A stretch of DNA of 40,645 bases from an uncultured Eubacteriales bacterium (GTDB lineage Bacteria > Bacillota > Clostridia > Oscillospirales > Oscillospiraceae). The notes below the pieces were generated by a model. It was not told where the DNA came from, searched no databases, and was given only the letters and a program-made list of their open reading frames with translations. A program made the translations under genes and the position numbers. The DNA is taken from NCBI GenBank assembly GCA_900547405.1, contig URGL01000017.1:1-40645 (forward strand). Reading direction: 5' to 3'. Every line of letters starts with the position of its first letter. Position 1 is the stretch's first letter. This document shows positions 1-6,799 of this stretch, in pieces.

Positions 1-249
1 GTACTCGTCGGAAGTCCACCACACGGTGTCCTTGGAGTTCTCGTCCATGACGATGTACTTGTCCTTAGGAGAACGGCCGGTGTAAATGCCGGTCATAACA
101 TTGATGGTATCCAGTTCGGTCTTCTGGCCGACCTCATAACCGGTCAGGCCGGGCTTGGTCTCTTCCTCGTAGAGTGCCTCGTAGGAAGGATTGTGGACAA
201 TTTCCGTAATACCGGAAATGCCATACTTTTCAATTCCGTATGTTTCCAT
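1..249 (-). CDS. pckA: Phosphoenolpyruvate carboxykinase (ATP), N-terminal part
   Basis: Cytosolic enzyme interconverting oxaloacetate plus ATP with PEP, CO2 and ADP. In gut anaerobes it often runs in the carboxylating, ATP-forming direction. Only the first 83 codons are inside the window; the gene continues past position 1. The visible residues include TGIYTGRSPKDKYIV, the N-terminal signature of ATP-type PEPCK, followed by a DENSKDTVWW stretch. The ATG at 249 follows AGGAGG with 8 bases between. A promoter lies at 358-386. The catalytic P-loop is outside the window, so intactness cannot be judged. Fumarase at 8058-9434 would fit a shared C4-acid route. Confidence 0.93.
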   Translation of the reverse strand, partial: METYGIEKYGISGITEIVHNPSYEALYEEETKPGLTGYEVGQKTELDTINVMTGIYTGRSPKDKYIVMDENSKDTVWWTSDEY

Positions 250-357
250 GCTGGGTTCCTCCTAGATTTTTTTCTGGCGTTAAGAACGGGCGGTTTTACC
301 CGCGTTTTCAACACAATTTGGTAAACCCTCAAGAAATTCCCAAGGTCCACCGCATAC

Positions 358-386
358 ATATTAGCACAACAGGTCCAGAATGTAAA
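358..386 (-). promoter_or_regulatory. Sigma-A type promoter of pckA
   Basis: Read on the minus strand: TTTACA (381-386), a 17-base spacer, then TAATAT (358-363). The leader to the start codon is about 100 bases and contains no other open frame that I can support. Confidence 0.6.
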
Positions 387-498
387 CAAAAAATTCGATA
401 ATTTTTTACCGCTTAAAGATATAAGACGAAGCTTATAGATTTTCTCCGCAACTTAATATCAGCTTAATAATTATCCACTTTTTTTCTTCACATTTGAT

Positions 499-600
499 TG
501 GTACAATAAAGGCAAATCAAATATGATTTCTTCATCTTTTTCATTTTCCTCTCCTCTTTTTTTGTTGCAAGGTCCGCAGCCGCAAGGCTGCGGATTTTGT
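499..600 (+). ncRNA. Possible small RNA with its own promoter and terminator
   Basis: An extended -10 element, TGGTACAAT, sits at 499-507. A short pyrimidine-rich stretch with TCCTCTCCTC at 549-558 follows. A strong hairpin TCCGCAGCC-GCAA-GGCTGCGGA (573-594) followed by TTTTGTTTTT would end a transcript of roughly 90 bases. No convincing -35 is seen. The C/U-rich stretch could pair with Shine-Dalgarno sequences, as in some Gram-positive sRNAs, but that is inference. The alternative is an orphan terminator. Confidence 0.35.
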
Positions 601-604
601 TTTT
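573..604 (+). terminator. Rho-independent terminator
   Basis: A nine-base-pair GC-rich stem (573-581 with 586-594) with a GCAA loop is followed by TTTTGTTTTT. It lies between the divergent pckA and the ADP-ribosylglycohydrolase gene, so it must end some short plus-strand transcript. Confidence 0.65.
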
Positions 605-662
605 GTACACCAGATACAATTTATGAATGGTTTTTTCATTGTTTTCCAGCGGAGTGCATAAT

Positions 663-885
663 TCCCCTGCCGGAGGAAGCCTTCCCCTCCGGGGAAGGTG
701 GACCGGGCACGGCCCGGGACGGATGAGGGGCGAACCAGCCCCGCCAAAGGACCAGGCCCCGGTGAACCCCTATGGCATTTTCCTTCCATCCGAGTTTTCC
801 GTAGCCGCTTGATTTTTCCCTCATCCGTCTCGCCTACGGCGAGCCACCTTCCCCGCAGGGGAAGGCGACCTCCCGGCGGGGGAGC
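663..885. repeat. Inverted pair of GGGGAAGG/GACGGATGAGGG hairpin units (units 1 and 2)
   Basis: Unit 1 (plus, about 679-730) has the hairpin CCTTCCCC-TCC-GGGGAAGG, then TGG, a second stem CCGGGC-ACG-GCCCGG, then GACGGATGAGGGG. Unit 2 (about 818-867) is the same layout on the minus strand, with second stem CTCGCC/GGCGAG. The two units face each other across about 90 bases, giving a MITE-like element. Outer flanks also match imperfectly (CCCCTGCCGGAGG against the complement of CCTCCCGGCGGGG). Related units occur at 2074-2117, 2171-2223 and 2331-2380. Confidence 0.8.
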
Positions 886-904
886 TTTTCACGGCTTTTC
901 CCAC

Positions 905-933
905 TTGCTTTTTGCTTGCTCCACCTATATAAT
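905..933 (+). promoter_or_regulatory. Promoter of the ADP-ribosylglycohydrolase-like gene
   Basis: TTGCTT (905-910), a 17-base spacer and a perfect TATAAT (928-933). The start codon at 964 lies about 30 bases downstream of the -10, which leaves only a short leader carrying the ribosome binding site. Confidence 0.65.
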
Positions 934-963
934 ATCACCAAACGGGAAAGGAGGGACGGCGGT

Positions 964-2064
964 ATGAGAGATATTCTGCCTCGGATGCGGGGGGCGCTGC
1001 TGGGTCTGGCCGTGGGGGATGCCATGGGCTATACCGTAGACAGTCTCAGCATTCAGGAGATCCGCCAGAGCTATGGGCCCAACGGCCTTCTGGGCTACGA
1101 TCTCGTCAACGGCTATGCCGACGTGACCTCCTATACTCAGCTGGCCGCCTTCACCTGCAACGGCCTTCTGCTGGGGCTCACCCGGGGGCAGATGACAGGG
1201 AAAATGCTGCCTCTGCACCGGTACGTGGGCTTGTCCAGCCGGGAGTGGGCTGCTTCTCAGCGCCCCTGGGGCCGACCCAGCACCACCTTCTGCTGGCTGC
1301 TGCAGCAGCCGGAGCTGTGCCGCCGCCACTGCATGGACACCCGGATGCTGGACGCCCTGAGCCGGGACACTCTGGGCGGCATGGAGGCCCGGTTCAATTC
1401 CTCCTCCACCCCCGGGAGCCTGTCCTCCGCCGTGGGGGTAGGTCTCTTCAGCCACCTGTACCCGGTGGAGCAGCCGGAGCTGGACCTGCTGGGCGCGGAA
1501 GTGGTGGCCCTGTCCCACGGCAGCCCCTTGGCCTTCCTCTCCGGGGCTGCTCTGACCCATCTGGTGAGCCGGAGCCTGTCTGCTCCGGAGATCCCCCTGA
1601 AAAATCTGGCCCTGGAAACCGCCCAGTCTGTGAAATCCCAGTTTGGCCACCAGTACAGCCAGAGCTTTGAGATCTCCAACCTTTTGAATCTGGCCGTCTC
1701 CCTGGCAGAGGATTCCCGGCTAAGCGCCGTCACCGCCATGGAGCAGCTCCACTGCGCGAATGCCGCCCAGGTCCTGGCCGGGGCAGTCTACGCCTGTCTG
1801 ATGAACCCCAAAAGCTTCGACACCGCCATGATCACCGCCGTCAATCACTCCGGCCGCAGCGCCGCCGTAGGGGCCGCCGCCGGTGCCATCTTGGGAGCCC
1901 GGCTGGGAGAAAAGGCCCTGCCCGGATTCTACATCGAGTGTCTGGAGCCCGCCGGAGTCCTGGCAGAGCTGGCCTACGACATGGCCAGCGGCTGCAGCAT
2001 GGAGATGGGCAACAAGCTCTTCGACCTGGACTGGGACCGAAAGTACGTACACGGGGGAAGATGA
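964..2064 (+). CDS. ADP-ribosylglycohydrolase-family protein with degenerate metal site
   Basis: The family (DraG/ARH) removes ADP-ribose from proteins or small molecules using two Mg ions. The protein is 366 aa. It opens with the family signature GALLGLAVGDAMGY (about residues 9-22) and ends with the helical repeat AVGAAAGAILGARLG. The two metal-binding motifs are changed. The usual TDDTQ is TSYTQ (about residues 58-62), and the usual GGDxDT is SGRSAA (about residues 300-305). All aspartates expected to bind Mg are therefore gone. The start at 964 is chosen because AAAGGAGGG (947-955) sits 8 bases upstream; an in-frame ATG at 916 would lie ahead of the promoter -10. It is probably a non-catalytic or re-purposed member. 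Confidence 0.8.
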   Translation: MRDILPRMRGALLGLAVGDAMGYTVDSLSIQEIRQSYGPNGLLGYDLVNGYADVTSYTQLAAFTCNGLLLGLTRGQMTGKMLPLHRYVGLSSREWAASQRPWGRPSTTFCWLLQQPELCRRHCMDTRMLDALSRDTLGGMEARFNSSSTPGSLSSAVGVGLFSHLYPVEQPELDLLGAEVVALSHGSPLAFLSGAALTHLVSRSLSAPEIPLKNLALETAQSVKSQFGHQYSQSFEISNLLNLAVSLAEDSRLSAVTAMEQLHCANAAQVLAGAVYACLMNPKSFDTAMITAVNHSGRSAAVGAAAGAILGARLGEKALPGFYIECLEPAGVLAELAYDMASGCSMEMGNKLFDLDWDRKYVHGGR

Positions 2065-2073
2065 CAAACCCCA

Positions 2074-2117
2074 GCCTTCCCCTGGGGGAAGGTGCCGCCG
2101 CAGCGGCGGAAGAGGGG
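2074..2117 (+). repeat. Hairpin repeat unit 3 (diverged)
   Basis: GCCTTCCCCTGGGGGAAGG is followed by TG, a second stem GCCGCCGC/GCGGCGG and GAAGAGGGG in place of GACGGATGAGGGG. It starts 10 bases after the ADP-ribosylglycohydrolase stop codon and may act as part of its transcript end. Confidence 0.6.
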
Positions 2118-2151
2118 CGGGACCCCTAAAAATTTAGCTCATCCTATGAAA

Positions 2152-2388
2152 ACAGCCCCCGCCGGAGGTAGCCTTCCCCCACGGGGAAGGTGGCAGGGCC
2201 CTGGGCCCTGACGGATGAGGGGGTATCCAGCCCTCCCATTTGTCCAGGCCCCGGAATGCACCTGCTGCTCCTGCGTCAGAAGGCAGGCTTTCACCATTCT
2301 GCATACCCACTCTTTGCTTTCAGGTTTTTCCCCTCATCCGTCTCGGCTGCGCCGAGCCACCTTCCCCGTAGGGGAAGGCTTTTTTGGG
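2152..2388. repeat. Inverted pair of hairpin units (units 4 and 5)
   Basis: Unit 4 (plus, 2171-2223) has GCCTTCCCCC-AC-GGGGAAGG, TGG, second stem CAGGGCCC/GGGCCCTG and GACGGATGAGGGGG. Unit 5 (2331-2380) is the mirror unit, with second stem CTCGGC/GCCGAG. As at 663-885, the two units are inverted across about 110 bases. The run GGGGAAGGCTTTTTTG at the end of unit 5 could also terminate plus-strand transcription. The stretch 2065-2429 holds no gene that I can support. Confidence 0.8.
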
Positions 2389-2429
2389 CGCTCTATTACT
2401 TTTAAATACAGAAAGGAACTTGCATTTCC

Positions 2430-3788
2430 ATGGCATCCAAATCCACTGCCCGGGGCATTTCTATGACCCAGGGCTCTCTTTTTCGGAATATTTTTCTCTT
2501 CAGCCTGCCCCTGATCTTCTCCCAGCTGTTACAGGTCATGTTCAATATGGCGGATGTGGCCGTGGTGGGCAAGTTCTCCAGCGCCACGGCTCTGGGCTCC
2601 GTGGGCTCTACCAGCATCCTCGTCACCCTCTTCACCGGTTTTCTCATTGGCCTGGGCTGCGGGGTCAATGTGTGCGTAGCCCAGCACCTGGGGGCCTGTC
2701 AGAAGCAGCGGGTCCGGGAATCCGTCCATACGGCTCTGGTGCTGTGCACCCTGGCCGGGTTTTTCATTGCCTTGGTATGCTTCTTCGGGGCCCGGGTCTT
2801 TTTGGAGATGCTGAACACCAAGAAGGATCTGCTTCCCGGGGCAGTGCTGTATCTACAGATCTATGCCTGGGGTATGCCGGCCCTGGGCATCTTCAACTTC
2901 GGCAACGCGGTTTTGAGCGCCAACGGCGACACGGAGCGGCCCTTGGTGTACCTGACCGTTGCAGGGATCCTGAACGTCATTTTGAACCTGGTCTTCGTCA
3001 TCGGCTGTCATATGGCCGCCGACGGCGTGGCCCTGGCCAGCGTTCTGTCCCAGTATGTTTCCGCCGGGCTGGTGCTGTGGCACCTGATCCGCCTGAAGGG
3101 GGACTGTGGGGTGGAGCCTCAGGCCATCCGCATTTATGGCGGCGAAGTAAGGCAGCTGCTGGTGCTGGGCATTCCGGCAGGCCTCCAGAATGTGATCTTC
3201 GCCTTTGCCAACCTGTTCATTCAGGCGGGAGTCAACTCCTTCGATTCCACCATGGTAGCCGGAAACGCCGCCGCGGCCAATACGGACACCATTGTCTATA
3301 ACGTGATGGCCGCCTTCCACACCGCCTGCTCCAGCTTCATGGGCCAAAACTGGGGGGCCGGGGACCACAAGCGCGTGCTGAGGAGCTACTACATCAGCCT
3401 GGGCTATTCCTTCTGCTCCGGGGCCATTCTGGGTCTGGGGCTGCTGGCGGTGGGAGATGCCTTCCTGTCCCTCTTCACCAACAGTCCGGAGGTCATCGCC
3501 GCCGGTATGCTCCGGATGCGGATCATGTGCTGGAGCTATTGCCTTAGCGCCTTTATGGACTGCACCATTGCCGCCTCCCGGGGCATCGGCAAGAGCCTGA
3601 TGCCCACCATTGTAGTGATCCTGGGTTCCTGCGTTTTCCGGGTGATCTGGGTGTATACGGTATTCGCCTACTTTCAGACCATCCCCTCTTTGTACCTCCT
3701 GTACGCCTTCTCCTGGACCATCACCGCCGCGGCGGAAATCTGGTACTTCTTCCACAGCTACCGGAAATTGACGAAAGTCCATAGCTGA
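2430..3788 (+). CDS. MATE family efflux transporter
   Basis: Multidrug and toxin extrusion family: a twelve-helix inner-membrane antiporter that exports drugs or metabolites in exchange for Na+ or H+. The protein is 452 aa, the usual length. It begins with a short polar stretch, then the typical first helix IFLFSLPLIFSQLLQVMFNM and ADVAVVGKFSS. The second half repeats the fold, with QNVIFAFANLFIQAGVNSF (about residue 250) and NWGAGDHKRV (about residue 305). The start at 2430 has AAAGGAA about 11 bases upstream; ATG 2463 lacks a binding site. It stands alone, followed by a terminator. The substrate cannot be read from the sequence. Confidence 0.9.
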   Translation: MASKSTARGISMTQGSLFRNIFLFSLPLIFSQLLQVMFNMADVAVVGKFSSATALGSVGSTSILVTLFTGFLIGLGCGVNVCVAQHLGACQKQRVRESVHTALVLCTLAGFFIALVCFFGARVFLEMLNTKKDLLPGAVLYLQIYAWGMPALGIFNFGNAVLSANGDTERPLVYLTVAGILNVILNLVFVIGCHMAADGVALASVLSQYVSAGLVLWHLIRLKGDCGVEPQAIRIYGGEVRQLLVLGIPAGLQNVIFAFANLFIQAGVNSFDSTMVAGNAAAANTDTIVYNVMAAFHTACSSFMGQNWGAGDHKRVLRSYYISLGYSFCSGAILGLGLLAVGDAFLSLFTNSPEVIAAGMLRMRIMCWSYCLSAFMDCTIAASRGIGKSLMPTIVVILGSCVFRVIWVYTVFAYFQTIPSLYLLYAFSWTITAAAEIWYFFHSYRKLTKVHS

Positions 3789-3810
3789 GTCTCCCTCTCT
3801 CAGCATGAAC

Positions 3811-3845
3811 AGCCAGTGCCTCTGCGGCACTGGCTGAAGGTTTTT
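3811..3845. terminator. Bidirectional terminator between MATE gene and ABC operon
   Basis: AGCCAGTGCC-TCTGC-GGCACTGGCT (3811-3835), a ten-base-pair perfect stem, is followed by GAAGGTTTTT. It serves the MATE gene. For the converging ABC operon, which ends at 3844, it gives a hairpin without a strong T run. Confidence 0.7.
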
Positions 3846-4416
3846 ACAGTTCCAGGATCCTTGCCGCCCCGATGAGGGCGGCATCTTCTTTTCTGTGGGT
3901 CACAAGCAAGACGGTGGCCCTGGGGCAGGACTCCCCAATGGCGGCGGCACTTTTCTGCCGGGCGGCATCGTCCAGGCCCGTAAAGGGCTCGTCCAGGATC
4001 AGCAGCTCCGGGTCCGTCAGCAGCGCTCTTGCCAGAGCCACCCGGCGGGCCATGCCTCCGGAGAGCTGAGAAGCGGGGATATCCAGGGTCTCACCGATAC
4101 CCAGGGATGTAAGCAGGGCCCGGAGCTCCGGGTCCTTTTTGCTGTTTCCGCAGACCATCCGCAGGTTCCCCCCTACCGTCAGGTTTCCGCAGAGCCGGTC
4201 CTCCTGGAAGACGGCGGCGATTTTCGCCGGCCGCCCGGTGACGATGCCCTGATCCGGCTTGGTAAGTCCCAAAATAACGCGAAGCAATGTGGTCTTTCCC
4301 CGGCCGGAGGGGGCCATGACGCAGGTACGGCTGCCCTGGGGAAAGGTCAGGGAAATATGATCCAGAACCTGTTTTTCCCCGTAGGCCTTGCTGATGTCCT
4401 TTAAAATCAGATCCAT
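3844..4416 (-). CDS. NitT/TauT-type ABC transporter ATP-binding protein
   Basis: This ATPase drives the importer encoded with 4418-5194 and 5172-6218. The protein is 190 aa, short for the family. The motifs in order are Walker A APSGRGKTT (about residue 35), Q-loop AVFQEDRL, signature LSGGMARRVALARAL, Walker B LLILDEPFTGLD and H-loop LLVTHRKED. The first residue of Walker A is Ala where Gly is nearly universal. The start at 4416 comes one base after the permease stop codon, so translation is probably coupled. An in-frame ATG further upstream (4479) would run deep into the permease gene. It is the last gene of the operon. Confidence 0.88.
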   Translation of the reverse strand: MDLILKDISKAYGEKQVLDHISLTFPQGSRTCVMAPSGRGKTTLLRVILGLTKPDQGIVTGRPAKIAAVFQEDRLCGNLTVGGNLRMVCGNSKKDPELRALLTSLGIGETLDIPASQLSGGMARRVALARALLTDPELLILDEPFTGLDDAARQKSAAAIGESCPRATVLLVTHRKEDAALIGAARILEL

Positions 4417-4417
4417 A

Positions 4418-5194
4418 TCACACCGCCTTTTCGATCCACCAGGCCCCCCGGTCCAGGAGCCACAGAAAGGCTTTTTCAAAGCACAGGCTCAAAATCACGA
4501 TGATGAGGGTCCAGGCGAACAGGTCGCTGATTTCCAGATACACCTTGGCATCGTAGAGCATCCCGCCGATGGAATGGGAGGTTACGGCGATGACCTCAGC
4601 GGCTACGCCGGACTTGAAGCACATGCCCAGCGCTACCCGGCAGCCGGAGCGGAGGCTGGGTGCCAGAGCAGGCAGGTAAATGCCGGGGATCTGCCGCAAA
4701 AGCGGGATTCGAAAGACCTTTGCCATTTCTTTCAGCTGTGGATCGGCGTTTTTCAGCCCCTGAAGGGCGTTGGAATAGAGCACCGGCAGCACCATCAGGA
4801 AGGAAATAAAGGTAGAGAGCCGCTTTCCCGAAAGCCACAGCAGAGCGATGACAATAAAGGAGGCCACAGGCACGGACTGAATGGCCAGCACATAGGGCCC
4901 CAGCAGCACCTCCACCCAGGGAAACGCCGCCGCCAGACCGGCCAGGATCAAGGCCAGCACAAAGGCCAGGAAGAAGCCCAGGCCGATCCGTGAGAAGGTG
5001 AAGGCAATGGCCTGCCAGGTGGTCTTCTGGCCCAGCAGTGACCAAAGCCTCGTCAGGGTCTGGATCGGCCCCACCAGCAGCAGCCGGTTATGAATGGCCC
5101 TGGCCCCCAGCTCCCAGAAACCTAGGGCAAGGCCTGCGGAAAGCATCCGCAGGCCTTTGGTATTTCTTTTCTCAGGCCCCATAGTAGAAGTCAT
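4418..5194 (-). CDS. NitT/TauT-type ABC transporter permease
   Basis: Inner-membrane permease of the importer, of the SsuC/TauC/ThiX type. The protein is 258 aa with about six helices, for example GLGFFLAFVLALILAGLAAA and FIVIALLWLSG. The cytoplasmic EAA-like loop appears around QLKEMAKVFRIPLLRQIPGI. It overlaps the binding-protein gene by 23 bases if the ATG at 5194 is used, or by 11 if the ATG at 5182 is used. The latter has AGGA about 12 bases upstream, and the choice is open. Gene order on the minus strand is binding protein, permease, ATPase. Confidence 0.88.
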   Translation of the reverse strand: MTSTMGPEKRNTKGLRMLSAGLALGFWELGARAIHNRLLLVGPIQTLTRLWSLLGQKTTWQAIAFTFSRIGLGFFLAFVLALILAGLAAAFPWVEVLLGPYVLAIQSVPVASFIVIALLWLSGKRLSTFISFLMVLPVLYSNALQGLKNADPQLKEMAKVFRIPLLRQIPGIYLPALAPSLRSGCRVALGMCFKSGVAAEVIAVTSHSIGGMLYDAKVYLEISDLFAWTLIIVILSLCFEKAFLWLLDRGAWWIEKAV

Positions 5195-6218
5195 CCTGCG
5201 GCAGGGCTCCGCCTACGGCAGCGGGGTTCTGCTGGAACAGAACCTCCAGGCAGCCGCTGAGGGCGGCCTTCATGTCGCTGCCGGTGATGGAGACGATGTT
5301 GCACTGGGGAATGGCCTTCTTGGCAATGGGTGCCTTGACGATCTCGTACTGGCCGCACAGGTCTCCGGCGGCCTCCACATTCTCATTGACCCAGGCGGCG
5401 CTGTCCGCGTAATCCGCCAGGAACCGCTCTACAGCGGCAGGATTCTCCTCGGCAAACTGGCCGCGGACCAGGATGCAGGCAGTGGTGCAGGGAGTGCCGC
5501 CGCTGACCTTCTGCCACTCCTCAGAGACGGACAGCTTCACCTGGAAACCCTCTCCCAGCTGGGCGGCGGCAGCGGTGACATAGGGCTGAGGCAGCATGGC
5601 AATGCCGCTGCCCTGGCCGTTCAGCACCGCCAGGACCTCGCTGGGTTCGCTCTTCCAGTCCAGGGTCACATCGGTGTCCGGGTCCAGGCCGTTCTGGGTC
5701 AGGACATAGCGCAGGAAATACTCAGGGGTAGAGCCCTTGCCGGTGGCATAAATGGTCTTGCCCTTCAGGTCGGCCAGAGAATTGATCTCATCCGAGTTAT
5801 ACTCCGCCAGATACAGCACCCCCAGCACGTTGACAGCCAGAGCCTTGACCTTGCCCTCGGTCTTGTTATAGAGGACAGAGGCCAGGTTGGCGGGGACGGA
5901 GACAATGTCCAGCTCCCCCTGGAGGAGCAGCGGGGTCAGCTCGTCGGCAGCGCCCTTGACGGTGTAGGTATAGGGAGAGGCCGTGTCCTTGTCAGCATCG
6001 TCAAACAGCTTGACCATGCCGATGCCGGTGGGGCCGGTCATAGCGCCCAGGCGAACGGGAACGGCAGCCTCTGTAGGTGCCTCAGTGGCCTCGGTGGTGG
6101 GGGCTTCAGTTACGACGGTCTCCGGGGCGGCTGTGGTCTCCGGGGTAGAGGCGGCAGCGCAGGCCGTCAGGGAAATGAGCATTGCCAGCAAGCAAGCCAA
6201 TGCAGTCATCTTTTTCAT
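5172..6218 (-). CDS. NMT1/SsuA-type ABC transporter substrate-binding lipoprotein
   Basis: Extracellular lipid-anchored receptor of the first ABC importer. The protein is 348 aa with a signal peptide ending in lipobox LTAC (Cys20), then a Thr/Glu/Ala/Pro-rich linker to about residue 52. The two-lobed domain follows, with landmarks GELDIVSVPANLASVLYN, LADLKGKTIYATGKGSTPEY and AMLPQPYVTAAAA. That pattern is typical of proteins binding nitrate, sulfonates, thiamine precursors or similar small molecules. The ligand is unknown. The ATG at 6218 follows AAGGAGAAG. It is first in a three-gene operon, downstream of the DUF1292 terminator. Confidence 0.88.
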   Translation of the reverse strand: MKKMTALACLLAMLISLTACAAASTPETTAAPETVVTEAPTTEATEAPTEAAVPVRLGAMTGPTGIGMVKLFDDADKDTASPYTYTVKGAADELTPLLLQGELDIVSVPANLASVLYNKTEGKVKALAVNVLGVLYLAEYNSDEINSLADLKGKTIYATGKGSTPEYFLRYVLTQNGLDPDTDVTLDWKSEPSEVLAVLNGQGSGIAMLPQPYVTAAAAQLGEGFQVKLSVSEEWQKVSGGTPCTTACILVRGQFAEENPAAVERFLADYADSAAWVNENVEAAGDLCGQYEIVKAPIAKKAIPQCNIVSITGSDMKAALSGCLEVLFQQNPAAVGGALPQDDFYYGA

Positions 6219-6256
6219 AGTCTCTTCTCCTTCTGTTGAATGGGACCATTGTACAA

Positions 6257-6306
6257 TAAAAAAGCCCGGGAATTCCGTTGCGTCCGCAACATTCCCAGGC
6301 TTTTCG
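6257..6306 (-). terminator. Terminator of the DUF1292 gene
   Basis: On the minus strand AAAAGCCTGGGAATGTTGC pairs with a complementary stretch (GCAACGGAATTCCCGGGCTT) and is followed by TTTTTTATTG. The stem covers 6259-6304 with small mismatches. It separates the DUF1292 gene from the ABC operon. Confidence 0.75.
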
Positions 6307-6307
6307 C

Positions 6308-6604
6308 TTATTCCTCGAAGGTCAGCACGTCCTTATACTTCTCTTTGAAAATATCGTAGACCGCATTCAGGATGGCCTCGTCCTGGACGGAAATGTAGTT
6401 TTCCGTCTCCTCGTCCACAGGCTCCACCTCCAGGATCACCACGTCCGTGGCCGCCTCATCGGCAGGCAGCAGAAGCAAATACTCCTTGCCCTCGTAAGGG
6501 ATGCAGTCCAGGTATTCAAAGTCGGTCTCTACGCCGTTTTCATCGGTCAGGGTCAGGATGCCGCTTTCTTCGTCCTCGTTCTCAAGGATTTCTTCATTGT
6601 CCAT
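6308..6604 (-). CDS. DUF1292 family protein
   Basis: Small acidic protein of 98 aa, of a family common in Firmicutes and without an established function. Visible features are an Asp/Glu-rich start (MDNEEILENEDEESG), then ILTLTDENGVETDFEYLDCI, a YEGKEYLLLLPADE strand pair and a VVILEVEPVDEETENYISV stretch. The last third is a predicted helix. The start at 6604 has AAAGGAGC about 9 bases upstream. It has its own promoter and terminator, so it is a single-gene unit. It often sits near Holliday junction resolvase and RNA-related genes in Clostridia, but not here. Confidence 0.8.
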   Translation of the reverse strand: MDNEEILENEDEESGILTLTDENGVETDFEYLDCIPYEGKEYLLLLPADEAATDVVILEVEPVDEETENYISVQDEAILNAVYDIFKEKYKDVLTFEE

Positions 6605-6634
6605 TGTTCACAAGCTCCTTTCGCTTTTGGGGCC

Positions 6635-6663
6635 ATTATACCGGAGATTTTCAGAAAAAGCAA
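6635..6663 (-). promoter_or_regulatory. Promoter of the DUF1292 gene
   Basis: On the minus strand: TTGCTT (6658-6663), a 17-base spacer and TATAAT (6635-6640). It lies only 12 bases from the first inverted repeat at 6675-6714, so a protein bound there could affect both directions. Confidence 0.7.
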
Positions 6664-6674
6664 GGGTCACATTC

Positions 6675-6714
6675 TATTGAAAATTCAGGGAGATTCCTCC
6701 CTAAATTTTCAATA
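6675..6714. repeat. Inverted repeat copy 1 (TATTGAAAAT family)
   Basis: The arms TATTGAAAATTCAGGGAG (6675-6692) and the complement of TATTGAAAATTTAGGGAG (6697-6714) differ at one position and surround a four-base loop. It lies upstream of the promoter of the ATPase gene. Confidence 0.85.
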
Positions 6715-6718
6715 GTGC

Positions 6719-6747
6719 TTGATTTTATCTCTTAGATCAGGTATACT
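6719..6747 (+). promoter_or_regulatory. Promoter of the AAA/DUF4143 gene, between two inverted repeats
   Basis: TTGATT (6719-6724), a 17-base spacer and TATACT (6742-6747). Inverted repeat copies end 5 bases before the -35 and start right after the -10, so the likely transcription start falls inside copy 2. Confidence 0.75.
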
Positions 6748-6787
6748 TATTGAAAATAAAGGGTAAAATTCCCCTGAATTTTCAATA
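6748..6787. repeat. Inverted repeat copy 2 (TATTGAAAAT family)
   Basis: The left arm TATTGAAAATAAAGGG (6748-6763) and the right arm (complement of TATTGAAAATTCAGGG, ending 6787) are two mismatches from perfect. The repeat overlaps the presumed transcription start and abuts the ribosome binding site AGGAGGG at 6787-6793. Confidence 0.82.
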
Positions 6788-6799
6788 GGAGGGTCTGCC

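Noticed and set aside
488..544. Minus-strand ORF of 18 codons preceded by AGGAGAGG
   Set aside because: The start context is good, but it overlaps the proposed small RNA promoter, has no visible promoter of its own, and is too short to support without translation data.
663..2388. CRISPR array made of the GGGGAAGG repeats
   Set aside because: The units are in both orientations, unevenly spaced and are hairpins with covarying stems; there are no unique spacers of constant length and no cas genes.
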